Assembly (NCBI RefSeq): GCF_009469695.1
Contig: NZ_SSSR01000002.1
Location: 1-64,000 of the forward strand
DNA from: Propionivibrio limicola
Lineage (GTDB): Bacteria; Pseudomonadota; Gammaproteobacteria; Burkholderiales; Rhodocyclaceae
DNA: 64,000 bases
Direction of reading: 5' to 3'
Both the position numbers and the translations under genes were made by a program. The notes under the pieces were generated by a model. That model saw only the letters and a program-made list of their open reading frames with translations. It ran no database searches and was not told the origin of the DNA. Numbering within the stretch: position 1 is the stretch's first letter; each line of letters starts with the position of its first letter. Below, in pieces: positions 1 to 9,045 of the stretch.

Positions 1-156
1 GTCGGCCTGAATGCTCATGTATTCCTTGCCGCGGTGCGACATCTCCATGACCGACATGCCCGAACCGTGCCAGTCGAGCAGTTCGTCACGGGCTTGTTCG
101 AAGACCGCCTGCGGCAGCATGGCGGGACCGGAGCTGAAGTTGTAGATGCGTGTCAT
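1..156 (-). CDS. serC: Phosphoserine aminotransferase, N-terminal part
   Basis: This is the first 52 codons of a minus-strand gene whose remainder lies beyond the left edge of the window. It begins [16 protein letters not shown] and continues to [18 protein letters not shown], the hallmark N-terminus of SerC. SerC is the PLP-dependent enzyme that converts 3-phosphohydroxypyruvate to phosphoserine in serine synthesis and also acts in pyridoxal phosphate synthesis. The start ATG lies at 156-154. Only the N-terminus is visible, so the active-site lysine cannot be checked. Confidence 0.93.
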   Translation of the reverse strand, partial: MTRIYNFSSGPAMLPQAVFEQARDELLDWHGSGMSVMEMSHRGKEYMSIQAD

Positions 157-235
157 GGCGGTGTTCCGTGTAAGGGTGGGCAATGAAGTTGCAAGGATGA
201 TTCGGTCTGGGGGCGGTTTTTCCCGGCAGACTAAA

Positions 236-271
236 GTAAAAAGCCTCGGCTGGAGAGGCGGCCGAGGCTTT
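236..271 (-). terminator. Rho-independent terminator of panD
   Basis: A perfect stem AAGCCTCGGC / GCCGAGGCTT encloses a 10-nt loop. Read on the minus strand it is followed by a run of T. It lies 35 bp after the panD stop codon, so it most likely ends the panD transcript. Confidence 0.8.
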
Positions 272-305
272 GAGGATCGCTCGCAGGTGCGTTGCGCGGT
301 GTGGC

Positions 306-692
306 TCAGCAGGCTTCGGACTGGACCGGAATGGCGTTGCTCGTACGAACGATGTTGTTCTTCTCGTCGACGTAGATCAGCGACGGCTTGTGTTCGGCGA
401 TTTCCTGCTCGTCGAAAATGCCGAAGGTGGCAATGATCAGCAGGTCGCCGGGGGCCGCGCGGCGCGCGGCAGAGCCATTGACCGAGATGATGCCCGATCC
501 TGCTTCGGCGCGGATGGCGTAGGTCGTAAACCGCTCGCCGTTGTTGATGTTCCAGATGTCGACTTCTTCGTTTTCGAGAATGTTGGCGGCTCTGAGCAAG
601 TTTTCGTCGATGGCGCAGGAACCTTCGTAGTGCAACTCCGAATGAGTGGCGGTTACGCGGTGCAGCTTCGACTTCAGCATCCTTCTCTGCAT
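306..692 (-). CDS. panD: Aspartate 1-decarboxylase
   Basis: PanD makes beta-alanine from L-aspartate for pantothenate and coenzyme A synthesis. The 128-residue proenzyme has the family's usual length. It contains the self-cleavage site Gly24-Ser25 in the motif YEGSCAID, where Ser25 becomes the pyruvoyl cofactor, and the conserved start [14 protein letters not shown]. It ends in the typical [12 protein letters not shown] tail. It is a single gene on the minus strand between serC and the cytochrome assembly gene and has its own downstream terminator. Confidence 0.97.
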   Translation of the reverse strand: MQRRMLKSKLHRVTATHSELHYEGSCAIDENLLRAANILENEEVDIWNINNGERFTTYAIRAEAGSGIISVNGSAARRAAPGDLLIIATFGIFDEQEIAEHKPSLIYVDEKNNIVRTSNAIPVQSEAC

Positions 693-784
693 GATCTTTC
701 CGTGCGGGTTGTATCAAGGGGGCTGATATTCTTAGCGCTAAACCTGCCGTTGTCAACGCAAGTCGTCAATTATGCCGTGCCTGA

Positions 785-1630
785 TCAGCCGATCCGCCCA
801 AGCAGGACTTCGAGCACGAAACGGCTGCCGATGTAGGCCAGGAAAAGCAGCGCGAATCCCGCCAGCGTCCAGCGCAGCGCTACCCGGCCGCGCCACCCGT
901 AGATGTGCCGGCCAAGCAACAGGGCAGCGTAGATTCCCCAGGAAGCAAAGGCAAACAGCGTCTTGTGGTCGAGCGTGATGGCCTTGCCGAAAATGGCTTC
1001 CGAGAAGATGAGGCCGCTGGCGAGTGCGGCGGTCAGCAGGGTGAAGGCGACGCCGATCATCCTGAACAACATCGTTTCGAGCGTCATCAGCGGCGGCAGG
1101 TGGTCGAGGCATGGCGACAGGTTCTTGTGATGCAGCCTGCGCTCGACGAGCCCCATGAAGATGGCGTGCAGCGCCGAGAGGGTGAACAGGCTGTAAGCCA
1201 GCATGGCGGTCAGGAAGTGCAGCATGAAGCCCCAGGCGTTGGCGTGGGCAATCGGGTGTCGTTGCGGGAAGATGAGGGGCAAGAGAACGCTGGCGGCGGC
1301 CAGCGGCAGTACCAGCGGCTGCAGTCCGTCGACGCGTGAGTGCCGTCCCTCGAGCCAGTAAATGGCTACCGCGAGCCAGAGCATTAGCGAGAAGGCCAGG
1401 CTGAAGGAGAAATGCATGCCGTCTGCGTCGAACAGGCTGTCGGCAAGCGGGAGCGCGTGCACTGCCAGGGCGGTGAGGGTCGCCGGGCGTTCCCAGGCAG
1501 CCGGTGTTTTCTTCGTGAAGCCGGGGGCTTGCCAGCGGGAGCGCCAGAAGTGGAAGGCGAGCGCGGCGTAAAGCACGCTCGCCGCAATCGGCGCAATCAT
1601 CGGCAGAAGGTGCAGTAGAATATCCGGCAT
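785..1630 (-). CDS. CcsA/YpjD-family cytochrome c assembly membrane protein
   Basis: This is a 281-residue integral membrane protein with about eight hydrophobic segments. The C-terminal half holds the CcsA/CcmC-type core, including conserved histidines and the HKTLFAFASWGIYAALLLGRH segment near residues 226-245. Family members take part in haem handling during cytochrome c maturation; the exact role of the short YpjD form is less certain. It is transcribed divergently from ffh with only 30 bp between them, a neighbourhood common for YpjD genes in proteobacteria. The specific function is inferred from the family. Confidence 0.85.
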   Translation of the reverse strand: MPDILLHLLPMIAPIAASVLYAALAFHFWRSRWQAPGFTKKTPAAWERPATLTALAVHALPLADSLFDADGMHFSFSLAFSLMLWLAVAIYWLEGRHSRVDGLQPLVLPLAAASVLLPLIFPQRHPIAHANAWGFMLHFLTAMLAYSLFTLSALHAIFMGLVERRLHHKNLSPCLDHLPPLMTLETMLFRMIGVAFTLLTAALASGLIFSEAIFGKAITLDHKTLFAFASWGIYAALLLGRHIYGWRGRVALRWTLAGFALLFLAYIGSRFVLEVLLGRIG

Positions 1631-1660
1631 TTTTTGAGTTTACACCAAGCCGGAAATCAA

Positions 1661-3016
1661 ATGCTCGACAACCTGACCCAACGCCTTGCCCGCGTAATGA
1701 AGACGCTGCGCGGCGAAGCGCGCCTGACTGAAGACAATATTGCCGATGCCCTGCGCGAGGTTCGTTTGGCGCTGCTGGAGGCCGACGTCGCGCTGCCGGC
1801 GGTCAAGGCCTTCATCACTGCCGTCAAGGAAAAGGCGGTCGGTGAGGAGGTGATCGGTTCGTTGAGCCCGGGGCAGGCGCTGATCGGTGTGGTGCATCGG
1901 GAACTGACGGCGCTGATGGGCGAGGCGCACACCGGCCTCAATCTGGCGACGACGCCGCCGGCCATCGTGCTCATGGCCGGTTTGCAGGGGGCTGGTAAAA
2001 CCACCACCGTCGGCAAGCTCGCCAAGCTGCTGCGCGAGACGCAGAAGAAGAAAGTGCTGGTCGTTTCCTGCGACGTTTATCGTCCCGCCGCGATCGAGCA
2101 GTTGAAGACGGTGGCCGAACAGGCCGGCGTCGACTTTTTCCCCTCGTTGCCGACCGACAAGCCGCTCGATATCGCACGCAATGCGGTCGATTGGGCCAAG
2201 CGCCACTACCACGATGTTCTGCTCGTCGACACGGCCGGCCGCTTGTCGATCGACGAGGCGATGATGAAGGAAATCGCCGAGTTGCATACGGCGCTCAAAC
2301 CGATCGAGACCTTGTTTGTCGTCGATGCCATGCTCGGTCAGGACGCGATCAACACGGCCAAGGCGTTCAGCGATGCGCTGCCGCTGACTGGCGTCATCCT
2401 GACCAAACTCGACGGCGATTCGCGCGGCGGCGCGGCGCTGTCTGTGCGCCATATCACCGGCAAGCCGATCAAGTTCGCCGGCGTCGGCGAGAAGCTGGGC
2501 GGCATCGAACCGTTCCATCCGGAGCGGATGGCGTCTCGAATCCTCGGCATGGGCGACGTGCTGTCGCTGATCGAGGATGCGCGCAAGGGGATCGATGAGC
2601 AGAAGGCCGTCGAGTTCGCCAAGAAACTGAAGTCGGGCAAGGGCTTTGATCTGAACGATTTCAAGGACCAGATCGGCCAGATGCGCAAGATGGGCGGCAT
2701 CACGTCGATGCTCGACAAGCTGCCGGCGCAGTTTGCCCAGGCGGCGGGCCAGTTGCCGGTCGGGACCGAGGATAAAATGATCCGGCGCATCGAAGGCATC
2801 ATCAATTCGATGACGTCGGACGAGCGCAGCAAGCCGGAATTGATCAAGGCGTCGCGCAAGCGGCGCATTGCCACCGGGGCTGGCGTTCAGGTGCAGGAAG
2901 TCAATCGTCTGCTCAAGCAGTTCGAGCAGACGCAGAAAGTGATGAAGCAGTTTTCCAAGGGCGGTATCGGCAAGCTGATGCGCGGCATGAAGGGCATGAT
3001 GCCGGGCATGCGCTGA
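1661..3016 (+). CDS. ffh: Signal recognition particle GTPase Ffh
   Basis: Ffh is the protein subunit of the signal recognition particle. It binds 4.5S RNA and the signal peptides of nascent membrane proteins and docks with FtsY. The 451-residue product has the N domain, then the G domain with P-loop GLQGAGKTTTVGK, DTAGR and TKLDGDSRGG, then a methionine-rich M domain ending in MRGMKGMMPGMR. I chose the ATG at 1661 (MLDNLTQRL) over an in-frame TTG 27 bp upstream because it matches the conserved Ffh N-terminus. Confidence 0.97.
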   Translation: MLDNLTQRLARVMKTLRGEARLTEDNIADALREVRLALLEADVALPAVKAFITAVKEKAVGEEVIGSLSPGQALIGVVHRELTALMGEAHTGLNLATTPPAIVLMAGLQGAGKTTTVGKLAKLLRETQKKKVLVVSCDVYRPAAIEQLKTVAEQAGVDFFPSLPTDKPLDIARNAVDWAKRHYHDVLLVDTAGRLSIDEAMMKEIAELHTALKPIETLFVVDAMLGQDAINTAKAFSDALPLTGVILTKLDGDSRGGAALSVRHITGKPIKFAGVGEKLGGIEPFHPERMASRILGMGDVLSLIEDARKGIDEQKAVEFAKKLKSGKGFDLNDFKDQIGQMRKMGGITSMLDKLPAQFAQAAGQLPVGTEDKMIRRIEGIINSMTSDERSKPELIKASRKRRIATGAGVQVQEVNRLLKQFEQTQKVMKQFSKGGIGKLMRGMKGMMPGMR

Positions 3017-3031
3017 CGAGCCTGCCGGGGG

Positions 3032-3658
3032 TTACGGCGTCGCCCGTTTCCCCTCGTTGGCCGCCGCCAGACGGCGGCTGTTGTAAAGCCACTGGCCGTG
3101 CCAGGCGCCCCGGACAAGGTTCGGGTACTGCGGCTTACCGAGGCTGCCGTTGTAGCGGCCGAGCGCGCGGTACAGGTCGCCCTTCTCGATGTCGAGATAG
3201 TGGCGCAGGATCGTGCAGCCGTAACGCAGGTTGGTGCGCAGGTGGAACAGGTTGTCCTCGGTGCCGCCGATCACTTTCATCCAGAACGGCATGACCTGCA
3301 TGAAGCCGCGGGCGCCGGCCGATGAGACAGCGTATTTCTTGAAGCCGCTTTCCACCTGAATCAGTCCGAGGACCAGCTGCGGGTCGAGTCCGGCGCGCGT
3401 CGCCTCATAGTGCACGGCGCGCAGGAATTCGAGGCGGTTGTCCCGGTCGGGGATGCGTTTTTCGAGTCGCCGCGACATCTCGGTGAGCCATTCGATGCCT
3501 TCGATCGGGTCGCGGAACGAGCTTTTCGGCGGCGCCTGATCGGCCAGCGAGCGTGAGAGCGCGGCTCGCACGCTGGCCGACAGCGGCTCGTATTTCTGTG
3601 CCCCGGCCAGTGCCATGGCCGGGAGCAGCAAAACGAGGAGAAAGCTCAGGCGGCGCAC
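3032..3658 (-). CDS. Lytic transglycosylase (SLT domain)
   Basis: This is a 208-residue exported protein with an N-terminal signal peptide (hydrophobic [15 protein letters not shown]). The SLT/goose-lysozyme-like domain carries the catalytic glutamate in LIQVESGF, followed by [15 protein letters not shown] and ALGRYNGS, the classic soluble lytic transglycosylase motifs. It should cleave the MurNAc-GlcNAc bond of peptidoglycan in the periplasm. Its start overlaps the last 13 bp of proS on the same strand, so the two are probably co-transcribed. There is no clear link between cell-wall turnover and tRNA charging. Confidence 0.93.
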   Translation of the reverse strand: MRRLSFLLVLLLPAMALAGAQKYEPLSASVRAALSRSLADQAPPKSSFRDPIEGIEWLTEMSRRLEKRIPDRDNRLEFLRAVHYEATRAGLDPQLVLGLIQVESGFKKYAVSSAGARGFMQVMPFWMKVIGGTEDNLFHLRTNLRYGCTILRHYLDIEKGDLYRALGRYNGSLGKPQYPNLVRGAWHGQWLYNSRRLAAANEGKRATP

Positions 3659-5370
3659 AGTTTCGCTTTGAGGAACTCGACAACCGTCTCGGCCGACACC
3701 ATCTGCGCTTCGGCATCGGTGCGACCCTTGTATTCCAGCTTGCCTTCGCCAAGGCCGCGCTCACCGACAACGACGCGGTGCGGGATGCCGATCAGCTCCA
3801 TGTCAGCAAACATGGAGCCGGGGCGTTCGTTGCGGTCATCGAGCAGCACGTCGACGCCGGCCGCCTTGAGGTCGGCATAGAGCTTGTCGGTGGCTTCCTT
3901 GACCGCTTCGCTTTTGGCGTAGCCCATCGGCACGATGCAGACCTCGAACGGGGCGATCGCCTTCGGGAAGATGATGCCGCGCTCGTCGTGATTCTGTTCG
4001 ATGGCGGCGCCGACGATGCGCGAGACGCCAATTCCATAGCAGCCCATTTCCATGGTCTGGCTCTGGCCGTTGACGTCGAGGTAGGCGCACTTGAGGGCTT
4101 CGGCGTAGCGCTTGCGCAGCTGGAAGATGTGACCGACTTCGATGCCGCGGCAGAGTTCGAGCGTGCCCTGGCCGTCCGGCGACGGGTCGCCGGCGACGAC
4201 ATCGCGCAGGTCGGCGACGGCTGTGGGTTCCGGCAGGTCGCGACCGAAGTTGACACCGGTCAGGTGATGGCCTGCATCGTTGGCGCCGCAGATGAAGTCG
4301 CTCATCACGGCGACAGCGCGGTCGGTATAGACCGGAATGTTGCCGATGCCGACCGGGCCGATGTAACCCGGCTTGCAACCGAGCGCCTCGACGATTTCCT
4401 CGTCGCGGGCAAAGCGGAAATCGCCGACAACCTTCTGCGCCTTGATTTCGTTGAGATCATGGTCGCCGCGCAGCAGGAGCAGGGCGAATTGCGGGGCCGT
4501 GTCTTCTTCCGGTGTGCGCATGATGGCAATGGCTTTCACCATCTGCGTCAGCGGCGCATTGAGGAAGGCAGCGACATCTTCGCACTTGGTCTTGTTTGGC
4601 GTGGCGACCTTGGTCATCGCTGCGGTTGCGGCGGCACGCGTCTGAGTCGGTGCCAAGGCTTCGGCCAGTTCGACGTTGGCGGCATAGCCGGAGGCGGGGC
4701 AATAGGCGAGCGCGTCTTCGCCCGAGTCGGCGAGGACGTGGAATTCATGTGAGCCGGTGCCGCCGATCGATCCCGTGTCGGCGGCAACGGCGCGGAATTG
4801 CAGGCCGAGGCGCTGGAATATCCGCGTGTAGGTGTCGTACATGTTGGCGTATTCGCGCTGCAGGTCTTCAAAGCTGGTGTGGAAGGAGTAACCGTCCTTC
4901 ATCAGGAATTCGCGGCCGCGCATGACGCCGAAGCGCGGCCGGATTTCATCGCGGAACTTCATCTGGATCTGGTAGAAGTGCAGCGGCAACTGGCGGTAGC
5001 TCTTCACTTCCTTGCGCACGACGTCGGTCACGACTTCCTCGTGCGTCGGGCCGATGACGAATTCGCGCTGGTGGCGGTCTTTCAGGCGCAGCAGCTCGGG
5101 GCCGTATTTCTCCCAGCGCCCGGATTCCTGCCAGAGTTCGGCCGGTTGCACGGCCGGCATGGAGAGTTCGATGGCCCCGGCAGTGTTCATTTCCTCGCGG
5201 ACGATGTTTTCGACCTTGCGCAGTACGCGCAGGCCCAACGGCATCCATGTATAGATGCCACCGGCGAGGCGTTTGATCAGGCCGGCACGCATCATCAGTT
5301 TGTGACTGACGATTTCGGCGTCGGACGGGGCTTCCTTGAGCGTGGAAATGAAGAATTTCGAGGTGCGCAT
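3646..5370 (-). CDS. proS: Prolyl-tRNA synthetase
   Basis: ProS is a class II aminoacyl-tRNA synthetase that charges tRNA-Pro. The 574-residue length and the insertion between motifs 2 and 3 (roughly residues 225-385) fit the bacterial type that carries the Ala-tRNA-Pro editing domain. Visible motifs include the start [13 protein letters not shown], the PTHEEVVTD region, motif 2 around [17 protein letters not shown] and the C-terminal GIGVSR motif. It is the first gene of a two-gene minus-strand unit with the lytic transglycosylase. Confidence 0.97.
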   Translation of the reverse strand: MRTSKFFISTLKEAPSDAEIVSHKLMMRAGLIKRLAGGIYTWMPLGLRVLRKVENIVREEMNTAGAIELSMPAVQPAELWQESGRWEKYGPELLRLKDRHQREFVIGPTHEEVVTDVVRKEVKSYRQLPLHFYQIQMKFRDEIRPRFGVMRGREFLMKDGYSFHTSFEDLQREYANMYDTYTRIFQRLGLQFRAVAADTGSIGGTGSHEFHVLADSGEDALAYCPASGYAANVELAEALAPTQTRAAATAAMTKVATPNKTKCEDVAAFLNAPLTQMVKAIAIMRTPEEDTAPQFALLLLRGDHDLNEIKAQKVVGDFRFARDEEIVEALGCKPGYIGPVGIGNIPVYTDRAVAVMSDFICGANDAGHHLTGVNFGRDLPEPTAVADLRDVVAGDPSPDGQGTLELCRGIEVGHIFQLRKRYAEALKCAYLDVNGQSQTMEMGCYGIGVSRIVGAAIEQNHDERGIIFPKAIAPFEVCIVPMGYAKSEAVKEATDKLYADLKAAGVDVLLDDRNERPGSMFADMELIGIPHRVVVGERGLGEGKLEYKGRTDAEAQMVSAETVVEFLKAKLCAA

Positions 5371-5603
5371 GGGGTTGGCTTATGTGTTCGTGAAAAGAAA
5401 CGGATTCTACAAGACTGACCTGCCGAACGCGATGCGCGCGATTGTCTGTGGCGCGAAAACAGGTTGATTCGGTGTGTTTTTTGTTGTTCCGATCGGGCTC
5501 TCTATTGCCCTTCGGCAGGGCTTCCGGCAAGGCGCCAAACTTTCCTTGGCCCCTGAAATATGAAAGAATATCGACCAACTAACATTCTTGGCAGGTTATC
5601 AAA
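5371..5603. other. Intergenic region between proS and rppH
   Basis: This 233-bp divergent spacer must hold the promoters of proS (minus) and rppH (plus). An AT-rich stretch TATGAAAGAATATCG near 5560-5575 could serve the rppH side. I see no gene, strong hairpin or repeat here. Confidence 0.5.
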
Positions 5604-6140
5604 ATGCTCGATCGCGAAGGCTATCGCCCGAACGTCGGCATCATTCTATGTAACGCAAAAAACGAGGTTTTTTGGGGAAAGCGTATCCGGGAGCATTCGT
5701 GGCAGTTTCCGCAGGGCGGAATCAATCGGGGAGAGACTCCCGAGCAGGCGATGTATCGGGAGCTTTACGAAGAGGTTGGGTTACGTCCCGAGCATGTCTC
5801 CATCCTTGGCCGCACAAAAGACTGGTTGCGTTACGATGTGCCGACCCACTGGGTCAAACGCGAATGGCGTGGAAGTTACCGGGGGCAAAAGCAGATCTGG
5901 TTTCTGTTGCGCCTCGTCGGGCGCGACAGCGATGTCTGCCTGCGCGCCAGCGACCACCCAGAATTCGATGCCTGGCGCTGGAACACCTATTGGGTGTCGC
6001 TTGACTCGGTAATTGAATTCAAGCGTCATGTTTATGAGCAGGCGCTCAATGAACTTGCGCGCTATCTCGATGCCGACCATCGCCGTGTACGGCGCGATCG
6101 GGAAAAATCGCACGGGGCTGCCGGGCTCTCGGGAAAGTAA
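5604..6140 (+). CDS. rppH: RNA pyrophosphohydrolase
   Basis: RppH removes pyrophosphate from the 5' end of mRNAs and so starts RNase E-dependent decay. The 178-residue protein begins [17 protein letters not shown] and contains a complete Nudix box, [20 protein letters not shown] followed by VGL, matching GX5EX7REUXEEXGU. The usual RppH tail [15 protein letters not shown] is present. It is a single gene on the plus strand. Assignment to RppH rather than another Nudix hydrolase rests on the near-canonical N-terminus and Nudix helix. Confidence 0.96.
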   Translation: MLDREGYRPNVGIILCNAKNEVFWGKRIREHSWQFPQGGINRGETPEQAMYRELYEEVGLRPEHVSILGRTKDWLRYDVPTHWVKREWRGSYRGQKQIWFLLRLVGRDSDVCLRASDHPEFDAWRWNTYWVSLDSVIEFKRHVYEQALNELARYLDADHRRVRRDREKSHGAAGLSGK

Positions 6141-6184
6141 TCAGGCGTCCGGCGTTACTTTTCATTTATAAGGGTAAGGTGCCG

Positions 6185-6724
6185 ATGATCCGAACGGGGT
6201 TTTTCAGAAGGGCGGTTCTGTCCATTGTTGCGCTGGTATGGTTCTCGGCGCAGGTGGGCGCGGTTGGGTTCGACAGCGATTTCGATGAGGAAGAGAAACC
6301 CTGGCGTGAAATCGAAGTGCAGTTGCCGACGTTTCCCGAATCGGCGAACCTGATCCCGTTCAAGGTCGGCTCGGTCAGCGACAAGAAATTCATGGTCGAC
6401 GGCAACTCGATTTCCGTCGGTGCGGATGGGGTGATCCGCTACACCCTCGTCATTGTCAGCGACTCGGGGGCGCAGAACATCAGTTATGAGGGTATGCGCT
6501 GCCTGACGGGCGAGCGACGCGTCTATGCTTTCGGTCGCAGCGACAAGACGTGGTCCAGGGCGCGCAGCAATGCATGGACGAAGATCCGGGGCGGAACCAA
6601 TGATTACCGGATTGATCTATTTGCAAACTTCTTTTGCATCATCGATGCGCCGACGCTTCGCGACGCTGAGGATGTGCGGCGGGTGTTGCGGAGTGGTGGG
6701 GCGACATCCGAAATGCGACCCTGA
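6185..6724 (+). CDS. CNP1-like exported protein of unknown function
   Basis: This is a 179-residue protein with a signal peptide (hydrophobic stretch near residues 9-26 ending QVGAVGF). The conserved body contains WREIEVQLP, a FKVG..SDKKFMVDGNSISVG segment and YEGMRCLTGERRVYAFG, as in the CNP1-like family of betaproteobacterial periplasmic proteins. The biochemical role of the family is not known to me. The ATG at 6185 follows AAGG by 5 nt and is preferred over the GTG at 6179. It lies 18 bp upstream of coq7 and is probably co-transcribed with it. Confidence 0.75.
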   Translation: MIRTGFFRRAVLSIVALVWFSAQVGAVGFDSDFDEEEKPWREIEVQLPTFPESANLIPFKVGSVSDKKFMVDGNSISVGADGVIRYTLVIVSDSGAQNISYEGMRCLTGERRVYAFGRSDKTWSRARSNAWTKIRGGTNDYRIDLFANFFCIIDAPTLRDAEDVRRVLRSGGATSEMRP

Positions 6725-6742
6725 AAAGAAAGGGGCTCTGGC

Positions 6743-7363
6743 ATGATTGATTCGCTGATCATCGAATTTGACAAGGCGCTGCGTACTCTTTTCGTTCCCG
6801 CGCCGACGGTGCGCCCCGTTCCGGGCGGCGCGGCTCCCGGCAACGAGTTGACTGAAGCCGAGCGGACGCATGCCGGGGCGCTGATGCGTATCAACCACGT
6901 CGGTGAAATCTGCGCGCAAGCACTCTATCAGGGGCAGGCTCTGGCCTGCCGTGATCCGCATGTCCGGGACGAGTTGAAGAAGTCCGGCCAGGAGGAAACC
7001 GAGCATCTGGCCTGGACCGAGCACCGTATCTCGGAGCTGGGCGGACGCAAGAGCTTGCTCAACCCGTTCTGGTATGCCGGCGCGTTCTCCTTTGGCGTGG
7101 TGGCCGGCAAGTGCGGCGATGACTGGAGTCTGGGTTTTCTTGCCGAGACGGAACGTCAGGTCGAAGCGCATCTGGATCACCATCTGTCGGAACTGCCGAC
7201 CGCCGATGCCAAGTCACGGGCGATCGTCGAGCAGATGAAAGCCGACGAAGTGGCGCATGCCGAGAAGGCCGAGCAACTCGGGGCGCGCCCGTTGCCGTCG
7301 GTTGTCCGGCAAGGGATGCGCGCGGCCGCAAAGGTCATGACGAGTCTGACCTATTACGTCTGA
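6743..7363 (+). CDS. coq7: Demethoxyubiquinone hydroxylase Coq7
   Basis: This di-iron monooxygenase catalyses the C6 hydroxylation of 2-polyprenyl-3-methyl-6-methoxy-1,4-benzoquinol in ubiquinone synthesis, replacing the flavoprotein UbiF of enterics. The 206-residue protein has the carboxylate-bridged di-iron ligands spread over [38 protein letters not shown] and [13 protein letters not shown]. The C-terminus MTSLTYYV is typical of betaproteobacterial Coq7. A bidirectional terminator follows immediately. Confidence 0.95.
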   Translation: MIDSLIIEFDKALRTLFVPAPTVRPVPGGAAPGNELTEAERTHAGALMRINHVGEICAQALYQGQALACRDPHVRDELKKSGQEETEHLAWTEHRISELGGRKSLLNPFWYAGAFSFGVVAGKCGDDWSLGFLAETERQVEAHLDHHLSELPTADAKSRAIVEQMKADEVAHAEKAEQLGARPLPSVVRQGMRAAAKVMTSLTYYV

Positions 7364-7370
7364 CGGATGT

Positions 7371-7400
7371 AAAAAAGCCGCCAAATGCTGGCGGCTTTTG
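7371..7400. terminator. Bidirectional terminator between coq7 and the OsmC gene
   Basis: The stem AGCCGCCA / TGGCGGCT with a 5-nt loop is preceded by a run of A and followed by TTTT. It can therefore terminate both the plus-strand coq7 transcript and the convergent minus-strand OsmC transcript. Confidence 0.85.
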
Positions 7401-7434
7401 TGGGTGCCCAAAGGCGCGTGAAGTGCTGGCTATT

Positions 7435-7854
7435 TTAGCCTTCAATGATCTCGAAATCGTGCGTGATTTCAGCGGTTTGGCCGAGCATGATCGAGGCCGA
7501 GCAGTACTTCCCCTTTGAGAGTTCAATGGCGCGTTCCACCGCTTCCGGCTTCAACTGTTTGCCCTTGACCACAAAGTGGAAGTGGATTTTGGTGAATACC
7601 TTCGGATCGACCTCGGCGCGTTCGGCTTGCAGGCTGACTTCACAGGCGGTGATGGCGTGACGGCCTTTTTTGAGGATCATGACGACGTCGAATGCCGTAC
7701 AGCCGCCTGCGCCCGCGAGCAGCATTTCCATCGGCCGCGGCGCCAGATTGCGGCCGCCCGCTTCCGGCGCGCCATCCATCACGACGGCGTGGCCGCTGCC
7801 GGTCTCGGCGACAAACGACATTCCGCCATCAATCCATTTGACTTTGCATTCCAT
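7435..7854 (-). CDS. OsmC/YhfA-family protein
   Basis: This is a 139-residue OsmC-fold protein. The two conserved cysteines of the family are seen in GAGGCTAFDV and KGKYCSAS, and the charged helix EAVERAIELSKGKY is typical. OsmC and Ohr proteins reduce organic hydroperoxides through these cysteines, but the YhfA branch, which this resembles (start MECKVKWIDG), has no firmly known substrate. It is a single minus-strand gene converging on coq7. The peroxidase role is inferred from the fold. Confidence 0.88.
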   Translation of the reverse strand: MECKVKWIDGGMSFVAETGSGHAVVMDGAPEAGGRNLAPRPMEMLLAGAGGCTAFDVVMILKKGRHAITACEVSLQAERAEVDPKVFTKIHFHFVVKGKQLKPEAVERAIELSKGKYCSASIMLGQTAEITHDFEIIEG

Positions 7855-7929
7855 GAGATTTCCGTTTTGACGATGTTTGGTGGGTGTAACGGCCGCATTT
7901 TAGCGGTGCCGATGTCTGATGTGCGGACG

Positions 7930-7966
7930 AAAAAAAGCCGGCCACATTGCAGCGGCCGGCTTTTTT
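7930..7966 (-). terminator. Terminator downstream of the acetate transporter gene
   Basis: A GCCGGCC / GGCCGGC stem is flanked by A7 on one side and T6 on the other. It sits 17 bp beyond the stop codon of the minus-strand transporter gene and could act in both directions. Confidence 0.85.
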
Positions 7967-7982
7967 GGGCGAAGAATCCGGA

Positions 7983-8552
7983 TTACTTCGGTGCGCCGAG
8001 CGGCAGCACGATGCGGCCGTAAACTTCGTTCAGCACCTGGGCAACGGCGCAGTAGAGCGCCAGGCTGCCGCAAACGATGCCTTCGTAGCCGGCGATGTGG
8101 GCGATCGCTTCGTTACCGGTGGCTTTTTCGATGGTCAGCAACGCAAAGAGGATGACCAGCGTGCCGAAGATCAGTTGCAGGCAGCGCGAGAGCTTGAAGG
8201 TGCCGATGAACATGAAGAAGCTGAAGATGCCCCAGACGCCGAGGTAGGCGGCGAAGGAGGTGCCGGTTTCCGGCGCAAAGCCCATCTTCGGCAGGGCGAT
8301 CAGACCAACCAGCGTCAGCCAGAAAGCGCCGTAGGAGGTGAAGGCGGTAGCGCCGAAGGTGTTGCCGATTTTCCATTCCTGCACGCCGGCGATCATTTGC
8401 GAGATGCCGCCGAAGAAGATGCCCATGGCCAGGATCGAGCTGGTCAGCGGAAAGAACCCCGCGTTGTGCAAGTTCAGCAGGATGGTGGTCAGACCAAAGC
8501 CGAGAAGGCCGAGAGGTGCGGGATTGGCCGGGTTGCCGGTCGGGTGAGACAT
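7983..8552 (-). CDS. satP: Acetate/succinate uptake transporter, GPR1/FUN34/YaaH family
   Basis: This is a 189-residue membrane protein with six predicted helices and the family signature [11 protein letters not shown] near residues 10-20, which begins the first helix. YaaH/SatP proteins take up acetate and succinate. The length matches the family and there is no truncation. It lies on the same strand as and 151 bp downstream of cowN and has its own terminator. A link to the CO-response genes is not evident. Confidence 0.92.
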   Translation of the reverse strand: MSHPTGNPANPAPLGLLGFGLTTILLNLHNAGFFPLTSSILAMGIFFGGISQMIAGVQEWKIGNTFGATAFTSYGAFWLTLVGLIALPKMGFAPETGTSFAAYLGVWGIFSFFMFIGTFKLSRCLQLIFGTLVILFALLTIEKATGNEAIAHIAGYEGIVCGSLALYCAVAQVLNEVYGRIVLPLGAPK

Positions 8553-8703
8553 TGGAACTCCTTGAAAAAATAAAAGGTTAGCGAATATTGCAGGAGGCCG
8601 CTTGGCCGCCGCGCAATAACCACAAATTCAGGAGGGCCGGATTGTACCTGTGAAGTCTCGCCAAGGCCATGATTATTTGCAAAATTTTCTTGTTTTACTG
8701 GCC

Positions 8704-8997
8704 TCAGCAGCACTCTTCTTCCAGCTGGACGAGCAGGCCCTGGGCCTCTTTGTCGCCGGTCTTGTCGAACAGGTCGCGCACCTGGTTGATATGGCAATGG
8801 ATCAGGAACAGGTCGTCCGGTTTGGGGCCGCTGCGCGGCTGGCGCTTCTTCATGAAGTAAGTCCAGAACGGTAGATCATGCTCGACCAGTTGCATGTTCT
8901 TTTCGATCAGTTCCATGACTTTTCGCGCGTTCCCGTCACAGTCGATTCCGTCGAAGGTTTTGTAGCGGTCGGTTTTCTGTTGGCAGCTGCAGCTCAT
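8704..8997 (-). CDS. cowN: N2-fixation-sustaining protein CowN
   Basis: This is a 97-residue protein with the CowN signature: DRYKTFDGIDCDGNARKVM near the N-terminus, then a central PFWTYFMKKR, FLIHCHINQVRDLF and the ending LVQLEEECC. CowN is known from Rhodospirillum rubrum and other diazotrophs as the protein that lets nitrogenase-dependent growth continue in carbon monoxide. The ATG at 8997 follows AAGGAGCC. A TTG 15 bp upstream is excluded because it overlaps that ribosome binding site. It follows a CooA-like CO-sensor gene by 48 bp on the same strand, probably as one operon. No nif gene is in the window. Confidence 0.93.
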   Translation of the reverse strand: MSCSCQQKTDRYKTFDGIDCDGNARKVMELIEKNMQLVEHDLPFWTYFMKKRQPRSGPKPDDLFLIHCHINQVRDLFDKTGDKEAQGLLVQLEEECC

Positions 8998-9045
8998 GGT
9001 GGCTCCTTGCAAATCAAATGGTTCGACGCAGTTTAGGGCAGGCGT